Of a stretch of 64,000 nucleotides of DNA, positions 40,180 through 50,562 are shown piece by piece (positions within the stretch are counted from its first letter, which is position 1; each line of letters begins with the position of its first letter). The stretch lies in NCBI GenBank assembly GCA_031256445.1, contig JAIRQN010000056.1, forward strand, positions 1 to 64,000, written 5' to 3'. Made by a program: the position numbers and the translations under genes. The DNA comes from Treponema sp. (GTDB lineage: Bacteria; Spirochaetota; Spirochaetia; Treponematales; Breznakiellaceae). The notes beneath the pieces are model-generated. The model was not told the DNA's origin, searched no databases, and saw only the letters and a list, made by a program, of their open reading frames with translations.

Positions 40180-41627
40180 AAAAGTTATTATATTTATTGT
40201 TATTATTGTCTGTATCCGTGTTTCCCGCTTTAAACAATCTGTATGCGCAGCCTACCAATTACACCTATAACTACGATTTCTGGAACGAGCAGGTTGCGTC
40301 TCCTGACCCGTACCGCGTCAGCGCTTATTTAATCGGGGTAAATCTTGAAGTGGGTAATTTCAGGGAACCGCAGGGGCTCTTCATCAGGGACAACCGCATT
40401 TACGTCTGCGATTCAGGGAATAACAGGATACTGTTAATCGAAGTGCAGGAAAACGGGGAACATAAGGTTGTTAAAACGGTTTCTTCCGTAGTAATTGACG
40501 GAGAAGAATCGTCCTTTAATTATCCAATGGATATTTTTGAATGCAGGGATGGTTTCCTGTATATCACCGATACCAATAATAACCGGGTACTCAAACTTGA
40601 TAACGACTGGCAGTATATCTATTCCATTTTAAGGCCTGACGATGAAAGTATCGACGACTACATTGATTTTCTGCCTGTTAAATTGGTTGTCGATTTTGCC
40701 AACCGTATCTTTGTGCAGGCGCGTAACATCAACAAAGGGCTTATGGAATTTGATAACCGGGGCGAGTTTGTCAGTTACATGGGGGCGAATAAGGTACATG
40801 TTAACATTATCGATTACGCGTGGAAGCTAATTTCCACCCAGGCGCAAAGAGCGCGCATGGATTTATTTATTCCTACAGAATACAGCAACCTCGCTCTTGA
40901 CGGCGAAGGTTTTATCTATGTTACAAACGCCACTGGCCAGACCGCTCCTGTCCGCAGGTTAAACGCCATGGGTCAGGACATTTTGATCCGCAATGGTTAT
41001 AACAAACCCGAGGGCGATATTGTTTTTGGCAACGCCGGCGGCATTTCGGGCCGTTCGCGTTTTGTGGATGTAGCCGCCTTTGATAATGATTCCTACGCGT
41101 GTTTTGACAGGGTGCGCGGGCGCATTTTTGTTTATGATTTTCAGGGTAACCTGTTATACGCTTTTGGCGGCGTCGGCAACCGCGAAGGTTCTTTCCTTCT
41201 GCCTGTCGCTCTGGAAAAAATGGGCTATTCATTATATGCCCTGGATTCCAGAGCCGGCTCTCTTACCCGTTTTGACCTGACAGGTTACGGGCTCAAAATC
41301 AATGAGGCGCTGAACGAATACAAAGCCGGCCGTTATGAATCTTCCGCGGAATTGTGGGAAGATGTTCTTAAGATGAACGGTAATTATGATCTTGCCTACA
41401 TCGGCATCGGGAGGGCGGCTCTCCGGCAGAGTGAGTTTCAGAAGGCGATGAAATATTACAAATTGAAACATTTCCGCGAGGGATATGGAAAAGCGTTTCA
41501 ATTATACCGCAAGCAGTGGATGGAAGAGAACCTCTGGAAGATACTTTTATGTCTTGGTATTTTACTGTTCCTGCCGCCTGTTATCAGGCTTACCATCAGA
41601 ACAATCAAGGAGATCAGAGAAGCATGA
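40176..41627 (+). CDS. NHL-repeat/TPR secreted protein with C-terminal TM
   Basis: EPQGLFIRDNRIYVCDSGNNRILLIE, DGFLYITDTNNNRVLKLD; TPR; overlaps previous gene by ATGA. Confidence 0.8.
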   Translation: MKKLLYLLLLLSVSVFPALNNLYAQPTNYTYNYDFWNEQVASPDPYRVSAYLIGVNLEVGNFREPQGLFIRDNRIYVCDSGNNRILLIEVQENGEHKVVKTVSSVVIDGEESSFNYPMDIFECRDGFLYITDTNNNRVLKLDNDWQYIYSILRPDDESIDDYIDFLPVKLVVDFANRIFVQARNINKGLMEFDNRGEFVSYMGANKVHVNIIDYAWKLISTQAQRARMDLFIPTEYSNLALDGEGFIYVTNATGQTAPVRRLNAMGQDILIRNGYNKPEGDIVFGNAGGISGRSRFVDVAAFDNDSYACFDRVRGRIFVYDFQGNLLYAFGGVGNREGSFLLPVALEKMGYSLYALDSRAGSLTRFDLTGYGLKINEALNEYKAGRYESSAELWEDVLKMNGNYDLAYIGIGRAALRQSEFQKAMKYYKLKHFREGYGKAFQLYRKQWMEENLWKILLCLGILLFLPPVIRLTIRTIKEIREA

Positions 41628-42280
41628 GATATTTTACCGAAAAACAGTGGTGGCAGCATCTGGGAAAAACCCTGAAGTATTCTCTTTATGTGAGCACTCA
41701 TCCTCTTGACGGTTTTTGGGATCTGACTCACGAAAAACGCGGCTCCATAGCGGCTGCCAATATTATTATCAGCCTGACCATAATTGTAGAAATATTGCGT
41801 TTAACATTAACAAGTTTCCAGTTTGTTACGATTAACATGGAATATTTTAACGCGATAATAGTTATGCTGCGCATTTTACTTCCGGTTTTTCTGTGGACTT
41901 TGGCAAACTGGGGTCTGACAACGCTCATGGACGGCAAAGGCAAAATGGCGGGAATTTATATGTCTATCTGTTATGCCCTTACGCCGTATGTGATCATTAA
42001 CGCTGTTTTAATCCTTTTAAGCCAGGTTATTACATTTGATGAAGGCTCGGTTTACTGGGTTCTCGGCGGGTTTGCGATTTTATGGACCGGCATGCTGATT
42101 TTGGCCGCAATGATGATGGTTCACGATTACAGTCTTACCAAAACAATTTTTTCCAGTTTGCTTACAGTTGTAGGAATGGGAGTGCTTGTTTTCGTGTTTG
42201 TGGTTTTCTTCAGTCTTATCAGCGACGCGATAGCATATTTTATATCGTTGTACAAAGAAATATTATTCCGGGTAATTTAG
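41624..42280 (+). CDS. Yip1-family membrane protein
   Basis: Multi-TM, HPLDGFWDLTHEKRGSIAAAN; start ATGA overlaps upstream stop. Confidence 0.7.
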   Translation: MRYFTEKQWWQHLGKTLKYSLYVSTHPLDGFWDLTHEKRGSIAAANIIISLTIIVEILRLTLTSFQFVTINMEYFNAIIVMLRILLPVFLWTLANWGLTTLMDGKGKMAGIYMSICYALTPYVIINAVLILLSQVITFDEGSVYWVLGGFAILWTGMLILAAMMMVHDYSLTKTIFSSLLTVVGMGVLVFVFVVFFSLISDAIAYFISLYKEILFRVI

Positions 42281-42288
42281 GGGGAACG

Positions 42289-44841
42289 GTGAAAAAAACA
42301 ATTTGGCTGCTGCTGATTATATGCGTATTATTTTCATTGGTTGATTGCAGTAAAAAGCATGTAAGGATTAGACCCGTTATTCTTTATGAAAGAGTTGAAG
42401 AAATAACGGCGGCTGAACCGGAAGAAATTACGCTGGAAAACAATTATTTATTGCTGCGTTTCCTGACAAAAACTGCGGAAATAATTCTAAAGGATAAAAT
42501 TAACGGAACGGAATGGCATTCTACCCCTGTAGATTTTGAATCAGACGCGAGCGTCGATGTTGTTACCGGGCAGATGATTAAATCCCAGTTTGCGATGCAG
42601 TACTCGGATGTGTCCGGCGTAGGCGAGACGCTTTACTCAAATACGCAGAGCATTGAACGCGGTTTTTATGAATATGAACTTATTGACGACAGCATCGAAG
42701 TGCGTTATACGATAGGCAATCTGGAACGCAGTTTCCTTATACCTCCGGCGATGCCGGAAGCGCGTATGTCTGCCTACATGGATCAGATTGACAGTGAAAA
42801 CACTTACATGATAGAAGCCAGTTACCGGCTTGTTGATATCAATGATCTGCTTCCCAACGAAAACAGGGGCGCGATGCTTTCCCAGTATCCGGATCTGTCC
42901 CGTGAGAAACTGTTTATACTCCGTGATAATACCCGCGAGTACATGAAAGAAATGCTTGAGGATATTTTCGCGGAAATCGGCTATACCCGCGAAAACTATT
43001 ACGAAGACATTGCGCGTTACACCGCTTCGGGCGGCTCGGACAGACCCGCTTTTAATGTTGTAATCCGGTATTCATTGGACGGAAAGTCGCTTGTTGTTAC
43101 AGTGCCTTTTGATAAAATTTCGTACCGTCCCGCCTATCCGGTTGTGCGTCTTGATATCCTGCCGTTTATGGGAGCGGGCGGTCTTAATGACGAAGGTTAT
43201 ATCCTTGTTCCGGACGGCAGCGGAGCGATTATTAATTTTAACAACGGCAAGTACAATCAGATTGCGTATAATATCGGCGTATACGGCTGGGACGAAGCCA
43301 TGCCGCGTGACGCGGTAATCAGCGATAATAAAGCCGCGTTTCCGGCTTTTGGCATACACAAGAACGAAGCCGCTTTGTTATGCGTCATAGAGGAAGGTTC
43401 CGCCTATGCCAATGTGCGCGCCGATGTTTCCGGGCGCAACTGTTCGTATAACAGCGTTTATCCCTGGTTTACAATGGTACATGGGGCGATAATGGATATT
43501 TCCGGCCGTTCTGACAGGGCGGTTTATCTTTACGAAAAAGAGCTGCCTCCCGGCGAAAATATTGTTCTGCGTTATACCGTCTGCGAAGAAAGCGGCTATA
43601 TGGGCATGGCAAAGGAATACCGCTCATGGCTCTTGGGCAAGTACCCGTCTTTGGCCGGCAGAAAAACAGGCGAAATGCCGGTGGCGGTAGAGCTTGTCGG
43701 CGCTGTAAATAAAACCCAGCACCGTCTCGGCATACCTGTTGATCGTCCGCTTAAGCTTACCTCCTATAAAGAAATGGAGGAAATAATTGATGATTTTACC
43801 GGATATGGATGGAAAAATGTACATGTTAAAATCAACGGCTGGTTTAACCGAAGCGTAGATCATTCAGTTCCTTCCAAAATAAAACTGATTAATGAACTTG
43901 GCAGCAGAAAAAATTTCAAGGATTTTGTCGAGGCGGTTAAAAATAATAATTATAAGCTGTATCCGGAAGCGGATTTTCTGTTTATTAAGGATGTAAAATT
44001 TTTCAGCCCGTACAGTTTATACCGCGATTCGGCGCGTTATGTAAGCCGCAAACGCATTGAAAAATATCCTTACAGTTTTGTCTGGTTCGGCGAGCGCATA
44101 CAATGGGGCAAACTCAGTCAGGTTGCCCGTCCCGCATCCATGATGTCAATTATAGACAGCTTTGTTCAGAAAAGCTCAAAGCTGGGCATTGAAAATATCG
44201 CATACAGAAACATCGGCGCGAAACTTTCCGGAGATTACCACGAAAAGCGCCTGGTAAGCCGCGAGGCGGCGATGAAGATGCGTTATGAGAAACTGGCTGA
44301 ATTAAATAAAGCCGGAAGAGGCGCTTTTATACATACCGGTTTTGAATACACTGTGCCCTGGGCTGATATAATCACTGACATACCCGTAAACGATCAAAGT
44401 TTTGGCATAACCGATTCCGCCGTTCCGTTTTATCAAATCGCCCTGCATGGGCTTGTCCCCTATACGGGAAGGGCAATAAACCTTGCCGAAGATTATTCAA
44501 AGAACCTTCTGAAGTCCATTGAAAGCGGAGCAGGGCTGTATTTCAGTTTTATGATGGAAGATACAGCGTTGCTACAGGAGACGAAATTCAGGCAGTTTTA
44601 TGCCAATGAATACAGAAAATGGATAGGAGACGCGGATTCCCTGTACAGGAAATTTTCCTCTCAATTCAGTCATCTGTACAGCCAGTCCATTGTAGATCAC
44701 CAGATACTGGCGCCGGGAGTGACATTAACCGGTTATGAAGACGGCACCAGAATAATTGTAAATATCAGCGGTAATTCCTTTAATTTTAACGGTAACAACG
44801 TTAACAAAGATGATTATATTATGCTGCGGCGGGGTGAATAA
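42289..44841 (+). CDS. DUF5696-like lipoprotein (probable glycan-active)
   Basis: GTG start, lipobox LVDC; LENNYLLLRFLTKTAEIILKDKINGTEWHSTP; position between ABC components. Confidence 0.7.
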   Translation: MKKTIWLLLIICVLFSLVDCSKKHVRIRPVILYERVEEITAAEPEEITLENNYLLLRFLTKTAEIILKDKINGTEWHSTPVDFESDASVDVVTGQMIKSQFAMQYSDVSGVGETLYSNTQSIERGFYEYELIDDSIEVRYTIGNLERSFLIPPAMPEARMSAYMDQIDSENTYMIEASYRLVDINDLLPNENRGAMLSQYPDLSREKLFILRDNTREYMKEMLEDIFAEIGYTRENYYEDIARYTASGGSDRPAFNVVIRYSLDGKSLVVTVPFDKISYRPAYPVVRLDILPFMGAGGLNDEGYILVPDGSGAIINFNNGKYNQIAYNIGVYGWDEAMPRDAVISDNKAAFPAFGIHKNEAALLCVIEEGSAYANVRADVSGRNCSYNSVYPWFTMVHGAIMDISGRSDRAVYLYEKELPPGENIVLRYTVCEESGYMGMAKEYRSWLLGKYPSLAGRKTGEMPVAVELVGAVNKTQHRLGIPVDRPLKLTSYKEMEEIIDDFTGYGWKNVHVKINGWFNRSVDHSVPSKIKLINELGSRKNFKDFVEAVKNNNYKLYPEADFLFIKDVKFFSPYSLYRDSARYVSRKRIEKYPYSFVWFGERIQWGKLSQVARPASMMSIIDSFVQKSSKLGIENIAYRNIGAKLSGDYHEKRLVSREAAMKMRYEKLAELNKAGRGAFIHTGFEYTVPWADIITDIPVNDQSFGITDSAVPFYQIALHGLVPYTGRAINLAEDYSKNLLKSIESGAGLYFSFMMEDTALLQETKFRQFYANEYRKWIGDADSLYRKFSSQFSHLYSQSIVDHQILAPGVTLTGYEDGTRIIVNISGNSFNFNGNNVNKDDYIMLRRGE

Positions 44842-45767
44842 TGTATTTTATAAAAAAAGAGAATAAAATCTCTCTGACAATTGAAGGCAGAAACGCGGTT
44901 GCCGGATATTTATTTTTGCTTCCTTTTTTAATTGGTTTTTTGGCTTTCATGTTTTATCCCATTCTTGAATCTCTTATCATGGTGTTCAACAGAGTCAAAA
45001 TTGACACTGTGAACAGCCGGTTTTTGATGGAGTATATCGGTCTGGAAAACCTGAAACGGGTTGTAATGGTAGACGCGGAATTTAACAGGATGCTTACCGA
45101 AGAAATCTGGCGTATGGTATTGATTGTTCCGGCGATTATTATTTTCAGCCTTTTTGTCGCGCTGCTTCTTAATCAGGAGTTCAAAGCCAGAGGTTTTGTG
45201 CGCGCCGTTTTCTTTCTCCCCGTTATTCTTTCTTCCGGTATCATGATCGGGCTTGAAACAAACAATTCGCTTTTAAACAGCATGGCGGAAATAATCAAGG
45301 AAGGCAATTTAATGAAGACTTCCATTACAAGAGTGCTTCAGGATATTCTTGTTACCGAAGGCGCGGCAAGCGACTTTATGGCCTACATATTTAAGATTGT
45401 GAATCAGATATATGATATCGCAATGGCATCCGGCATTCAGATAATTATCTTCCTTTCCGCTTTGCAGACTATTCCGCCGAGCATGTTCGAAGCCGCCGAA
45501 ATTGAAGGCGCTACAAGCTGGGAATGTTTCTGGAAAATTACATTTCCGATGGTAAGCCCTCTTATTCTGGTCAACGTTGTTTACAGCGTAGTAGATTATT
45601 TTTTAAGAACAGATAACCGTGTTATGATGAAAATAAACAGCGCGCTGATGCAGCGTCTGGAATTTGGTTTTTCAACCGCAATGGCCTGGGTATACTTCCT
45701 GGCTGTTATCGTTATCCTGGGAATCGCAATGGGAATAATTTCTAAGAGGGTGTACTATTATGAGTAA
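44841..45767 (+). CDS. Sugar ABC transporter permease
   Basis: EAAEIEGATSWECFWKITFPMVSPLIL. Confidence 0.9.
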   Translation: MYFIKKENKISLTIEGRNAVAGYLFLLPFLIGFLAFMFYPILESLIMVFNRVKIDTVNSRFLMEYIGLENLKRVVMVDAEFNRMLTEEIWRMVLIVPAIIIFSLFVALLLNQEFKARGFVRAVFFLPVILSSGIMIGLETNNSLLNSMAEIIKEGNLMKTSITRVLQDILVTEGAASDFMAYIFKIVNQIYDIAMASGIQIIIFLSALQTIPPSMFEAAEIEGATSWECFWKITFPMVSPLILVNVVYSVVDYFLRTDNRVMMKINSALMQRLEFGFSTAMAWVYFLAVIVILGIAMGIISKRVYYYE

Positions 45768-46743
45768 GAATGAGAAAACGTCTGAATGGGGAAGCATATC
45801 CAAAAATTACTACATTAAAAAAGCCGCATTGGATAAAGTTTATAAATTTTTCCGGGCAATTCTTCTTTTCGGGCTTTGCTTTTTAATTTTACAGCCGATA
45901 CTGGACAAAATTTCCGTCAGTTTTATGGGTGAGATTGATTTATATGACGGCACGGTAATAAGTATTCCGCGCAATTTTACAACTGAAAATTACATACTTG
46001 CGAGCAATCTGATGGGATATTGGCCGTCGCTTTTTCAGACGCTGTTTATCGTGCTTACAAGCGCTGTTCTGCAGATTTCCGCCTGCACTCTTGCAGGTTA
46101 CGGTTTTGCGCGTTTTAAATTTCCGCTTAAAAATTTATGGTTTGCTTGCGTAATGCTGATTATCATTGTGCCGCCGCATACCATTATGTCTTCGCTGTAC
46201 CTTAACTTCCGTTTTTTTAACATCCTGGGATTTAAGGTTAATTTACTCAGCAGTTATATGGGTCTGTTTCTGCTGTCGGCGACCGGCATGGGGTTAAAAA
46301 GCGGTTTATATATTTTTATGTTAAGACAGTATTTCAGGGGTATGCCGAAAGAACTTGAAGAAGCCGCCTGGGTGGACGGATGCGGTAAATTCAAAACATT
46401 CATAAGGATTATGCTTCCGGATGCAGCTCCGATGCTTACATCGTGTTTTCTTTTTTCGTTTGTATGGCAGTGGACAGACTCTTTCTATACGACGCTGTTT
46501 TTAAATAATTACAGAATGCTGTCAAAAGGGCTTGGCGGGCTTGCCGACCGGTTTGCCCAATGGTGGGCTGCCGCAAACGTGTCTGCCGGAACAAGCGGCG
46601 TAAGCGCTTTCGCTCCTGTCGCCCAAACCCAGATGATGATAGCAACCGGTATGCTTATGTGCCTTCTTCCGCTTATACTGCTGTATCTTGTAGCGCAAAG
46701 AGCCTTTGTCGAATCCCTTAGCCAGACCGGTATAAAGATGTAG
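45760..46743 (+). CDS. Sugar ABC transporter permease
   Basis: EEAAWVDGCGKFKTFIRIMLPDAAPML. Confidence 0.9.
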   Translation: MSKNEKTSEWGSISKNYYIKKAALDKVYKFFRAILLFGLCFLILQPILDKISVSFMGEIDLYDGTVISIPRNFTTENYILASNLMGYWPSLFQTLFIVLTSAVLQISACTLAGYGFARFKFPLKNLWFACVMLIIIVPPHTIMSSLYLNFRFFNILGFKVNLLSSYMGLFLLSATGMGLKSGLYIFMLRQYFRGMPKELEEAAWVDGCGKFKTFIRIMLPDAAPMLTSCFLFSFVWQWTDSFYTTLFLNNYRMLSKGLGGLADRFAQWWAAANVSAGTSGVSAFAPVAQTQMMIATGMLMCLLPLILLYLVAQRAFVESLSQTGIKM

Positions 46744-46806
46744 GTTTCAACACGTAAGCCGCGTTGCGGCAGCGTTTGAGATAAATTATTTTTTAGGAGG
46801 CAGGAA

Positions 46807-48183
46807 ATGCTTAAAAAAACAATGTTTTTTGCGCTGATTGTATTATTGTTGGCGGTATCATCACATGTATGGGCAGCTGGCAAGGCTGATCTCAAGAACA
46901 TGGATATTACCATTGGTAACTGGTATGAGAATTATAATACCGAAAAACCAACGCCCAATATGAGTAATACCAATGTTGCGCGCGATACGTTTGCGTGGCG
47001 TACCAAACTTCAGAAAGACAACAATTTTAAAATGCGCGAAGAAATGATTGCCGGCTGGGGCGGGATGCGGGGAGAAGCCATGACTTCCATTATGTCAGGC
47101 AGTCCGTCAGCGCAGGTTTTTGTTCTCGAACCCGGCTGGGCGCTGCAGTTGATGGGACAGGATCTGATCTATCCGATTACGGATAACAAACTTATTGACT
47201 TTAGAAATCCGCAGCCTATAGATAAAAACAGACTGCCTGTTCCATGGAATACCGCAACTCTTGACGCATTTACATTTAACGGCAAGGGATATGCCATATC
47301 TGTCGGCGTTAATGTCAACAACGCTCAGGTTATTTTCTTTAACAAACGGCTTTTCAGGGAAGCGGGGCTCAGCGCCGATCTTCCGTACGATCTGCAGAAA
47401 AACGGCAGATGGACATGGGATGAATTTCTTAAGGTATGCAAGCAGCTTACAAGAGACATTAATAACGACGGTATAGTCGATACATATGCCCTGCCCAGGG
47501 ATCTTTCCACCGATATGCTTGACGCGTTTGTTTCAAGTAACGGAGCTCAGTATATCGCCAGAGAAAGAAGCGGAAGGTTTGTCAATGCCGCCGGCCGGCC
47601 GGAGTTCCTGGAAGCTCTTCAGTATACAATCAGGCTGCAGACGGAAGGCGTTTTAAAACCGAAACCGGAAGATGCCAACTGGGACTGGTACAAAGCCGAA
47701 TTTGCAGACGGCAAGGTTGCGATGAGGGTTGACGAGTCCTATGTATGGGGCGAACTTCAGAACATGAAGGATGATTGGGGCGTTGTGCTTCCGCCGAAAG
47801 GACCGAGATCTTCCGATTACAGGGTATTTACCCGCGAGAATGTGATGGTAATACCCGCGACATATACTCCTGAAATGGTAGAAAAGATTCTTTACGCTAT
47901 GCAGCTCTGGTTTACGCCTGTTAGCAACGATGCCGAAAACTGGAAGGCCAGCTATGCAAACACTTTCCGGGATAATCGCGCTGTTAATGAAACACTGGCG
48001 ATGATTCGCGAAACCAGACGGCATTTGCTGAAAAACTTTAATATGATAGGTTTAGGCAACAAACGCGGTGAAGGTTTTGCGTGGGAAATGTGGTACTTTG
48101 ACGGCGAACCTGCGCAGCTTGTAGAGTCTGTAAGACCCGCCTGGCAAGTTGTTATAGACGATGCCAACGAAGTTTTTAAATAA
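46807..48183 (+). CDS. Sugar ABC solute-binding protein
   Basis: Signal peptide; INNDGIVDTYALPRD, NGRWTWDEFLKVCKQLT. Confidence 0.85.
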   Translation: MLKKTMFFALIVLLLAVSSHVWAAGKADLKNMDITIGNWYENYNTEKPTPNMSNTNVARDTFAWRTKLQKDNNFKMREEMIAGWGGMRGEAMTSIMSGSPSAQVFVLEPGWALQLMGQDLIYPITDNKLIDFRNPQPIDKNRLPVPWNTATLDAFTFNGKGYAISVGVNVNNAQVIFFNKRLFREAGLSADLPYDLQKNGRWTWDEFLKVCKQLTRDINNDGIVDTYALPRDLSTDMLDAFVSSNGAQYIARERSGRFVNAAGRPEFLEALQYTIRLQTEGVLKPKPEDANWDWYKAEFADGKVAMRVDESYVWGELQNMKDDWGVVLPPKGPRSSDYRVFTRENVMVIPATYTPEMVEKILYAMQLWFTPVSNDAENWKASYANTFRDNRAVNETLAMIRETRRHLLKNFNMIGLGNKRGEGFAWEMWYFDGEPAQLVESVRPAWQVVIDDANEVFK

Positions 48184-48199
48184 TTAAACTGTATTATTT

Positions 48200-48246
48200 T
48201 ACCCCGGGAAAAATGTTTTGGCGTTTTTTCCGGGGTATTTTTTTTA
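48200..48246 (+). terminator. Intrinsic terminator after the second ABC operon
   Basis: TACCCCGGGAAAAA...TTTTTTCCGGGGTA then T8. Confidence 0.8.
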
Positions 48247-48256
48247 AGGAGCGAAT

Positions 48257-49273
48257 ATGAGTAAATTAATTGTAAACGGATACAGTCTGCCAAATATTCC
48301 CTGGGAAGACAGACCCGCGTCAAGCGATCCTCAAAAGGAGCTGATGTGGCGGTATACAAAAAATCCTGTTATACCAAGGGATTTGACAACACATTCAAAC
48401 AGCATTTTTAACAGCGCCGTAGTTCCGTTTAAAGGCAAAGACGGTTTTGAGTTTGCCGGCGTTTTTCGCTGTGATGATACAGTGCGCCACATGGACATTC
48501 ACGCGGGAAGAAGCAGAGACGGTATCAACTGGGAAATTGACGATAACGCGGTTCAATTCATTAAGACAGATGATGATTTGCCGGATTCGGATTATAAATA
48601 CGATCCAAGAGTTTTGTTTATAGAAGACAGGTATTATATCATATGGTGTAACGGTTACCACGGAGCAAGCCTTGGTCTTGGCTACACGTTTGATTTTGAA
48701 AAATTTTATCAAATGGAAAACCCGATGATGGTCTATAACCGCAATGGCGCGCTCTTTCCGCGCAAGATAGGAACGAACGGCGTTTGCAATTACGCGATGT
48801 ACAGCCGTCCCAGCGATTCGGGGCATACGCCGTTCGGCGATATATTCTATTCTGAAAGCCCCGATTTGATTTACTGGGGAAAGCATCGTCACGTAATGGC
48901 GCCCTGCGGCGGCTGGCAAAGCACCAAAGTCGGCGCTGGCCCCTGTCCGATAGAAACCACGGAAGGCTGGCTTTTGTTTTACCATGGCGTTCTTACCAGT
49001 TGTAACGGCTTTGTGTATTCATTCGGCGCGGCGATTCTGGACATTGACAAGCCGTGGAAAGTGATAGCGCGTTCGCGCCCGTATATAATCAATCCGCGTG
49101 AAATTTATGAGATTGCGGGCGATGTGCCCAATGTTACATTCCCTGTAGCCGCGCTTGTTGACAAGGATACAGACAGAGTCGCGGTTTACTACGGCTGCGC
49201 TGATACTGTAACAGGTCTTGTTTTCGGAAAAATGGATGAAATTGTTGACTGGATAAAAATAAATAAGATGTAG
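48257..49273 (+). CDS. GH130-type beta-mannoside phosphorylase/glycosidase
   Basis: [64 protein letters not shown]. Confidence 0.85.
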   Translation: MSKLIVNGYSLPNIPWEDRPASSDPQKELMWRYTKNPVIPRDLTTHSNSIFNSAVVPFKGKDGFEFAGVFRCDDTVRHMDIHAGRSRDGINWEIDDNAVQFIKTDDDLPDSDYKYDPRVLFIEDRYYIIWCNGYHGASLGLGYTFDFEKFYQMENPMMVYNRNGALFPRKIGTNGVCNYAMYSRPSDSGHTPFGDIFYSESPDLIYWGKHRHVMAPCGGWQSTKVGAGPCPIETTEGWLLFYHGVLTSCNGFVYSFGAAILDIDKPWKVIARSRPYIINPREIYEIAGDVPNVTFPVAALVDKDTDRVAVYYGCADTVTGLVFGKMDEIVDWIKINKM

Positions 49274-49299
49274 CGTATGAAATGTGTTATAATTATATT

Positions 49300-50562
49300 A
49301 TGAGAAATTTATTTTCTGTTTTAATGATTATATTAGTTTCTTTATCGCTTGTCGTTTGCTCTGATTTTTCCGGCTGGGATGTTATAGGCGGCGGCAGTTA
49401 CGCTCCGGCTGTTCCGTCCGGAGTTCCGGGCGGAGATTACGTCTCAGGCGGAATGAACGGAAATCAAAACAGACCAGGTTCCGGTCAGCTGACATGCGGC
49501 GAATGGAGCGACATTAAGAATTACCCTTTCTATTTGAGTCTTTTTAATATAATAGATGATACGGATCCTGATATTGACGACAGTCAGCGCAGAATGGGTT
49601 TCAGGTCTTTTATTGATTACTTCGGTTTTGAAACCCGCTATATGGTCACTGTCAATGTAATTCACAATGAAGCTCCTGTGTGTGACGCGGCTGTTGAGCT
49701 TTACGATTCAACTGACGATTTGCTGTTTAAAGCAAAAACCGATGTTCTGGGAAACGCTTATTTATTTCCATACTATAACTTAAACGGCGAGAATATTACC
49801 GTTAAGGTAATAAGCGGCGGGTTTGAAACATCTCAATCCCTTGTTTACGCGCAGGAGGACGGATTGCAAATAGACCTGGACAGCCGCGATATTGCTCAGT
49901 CTGTTCTGGATATTATGTTTGTAATTGATACTACAGGGTCTATGGGTGATGAATTAAGTTACTTAAAGGAGGAAATCTCCGATGTAATAGGTGAAATATC
50001 CAGCCTTAACCCAGGTTATACAATTAATCTGGCGCTTCTTTTTTACCGTGATACCGGCGATCAATATGTTACAAGGTCTTTTAATTTTACCTCTGATATT
50101 TCGCAGCAGCGGCAGAATTTATCAAGGCAGCACGCTGAAGGCGGGGGTGATTTTCCGGAAGCTGCGGACAGGGCTCTTTCAGAGGCAATGCAGTTAAGCT
50201 GGACGGAAACCAGCGCTGTGCGGCTGCTTTTTCATGTTTGCGACGCTCCTCCGCACGAGGAACAGGAAAATAAAACATTATTTTTTAATTCGGTTAATGC
50301 CGCGGCTCAAAAGGGAATCCGTATTATTCCGGTCGCTTCCAGCGGAATTGATTTAAAAACCGAGTATTTACTCAGACAGGAAGCGCTGATGACAGGCGGG
50401 ACATACATTTTCCTGACCGATGACAGCGGCATAGGCAATGATCACCTTCTGGCTACAGTCGGCGATTATACCGTGGAATATCTGAATGCCTGCCTGAAAC
50501 GGATTATAAATGAATACCTTACCGGTGAAGAAACTGAGCCGGTTCCATATTATTTTCCATGA
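49300..50562 (+). CDS. vWA-domain lipoprotein
   Basis: Lipobox LVVC; MIDAS DIMFVIDTTGSMGDELSYLK. Confidence 0.85.
   Translation: MRNLFSVLMIILVSLSLVVCSDFSGWDVIGGGSYAPAVPSGVPGGDYVSGGMNGNQNRPGSGQLTCGEWSDIKNYPFYLSLFNIIDDTDPDIDDSQRRMGFRSFIDYFGFETRYMVTVNVIHNEAPVCDAAVELYDSTDDLLFKAKTDVLGNAYLFPYYNLNGENITVKVISGGFETSQSLVYAQEDGLQIDLDSRDIAQSVLDIMFVIDTTGSMGDELSYLKEEISDVIGEISSLNPGYTINLALLFYRDTGDQYVTRSFNFTSDISQQRQNLSRQHAEGGGDFPEAADRALSEAMQLSWTETSAVRLLFHVCDAPPHEEQENKTLFFNSVNAAAQKGIRIIPVASSGIDLKTEYLLRQEALMTGGTYIFLTDDSGIGNDHLLATVGDYTVEYLNACLKRIINEYLTGEETEPVPYYFP

Noticed and set aside
34197-41731. Numerous antisense ORFs in the glycan cluster
   Set aside because: Incidental open frames opposite well-recognised genes
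42082-42288. N-terminal extension of the DUF5696-like ORF
   Set aside because: Overlaps the Yip1 gene; GTG at 42289 begins a proper lipoprotein signal
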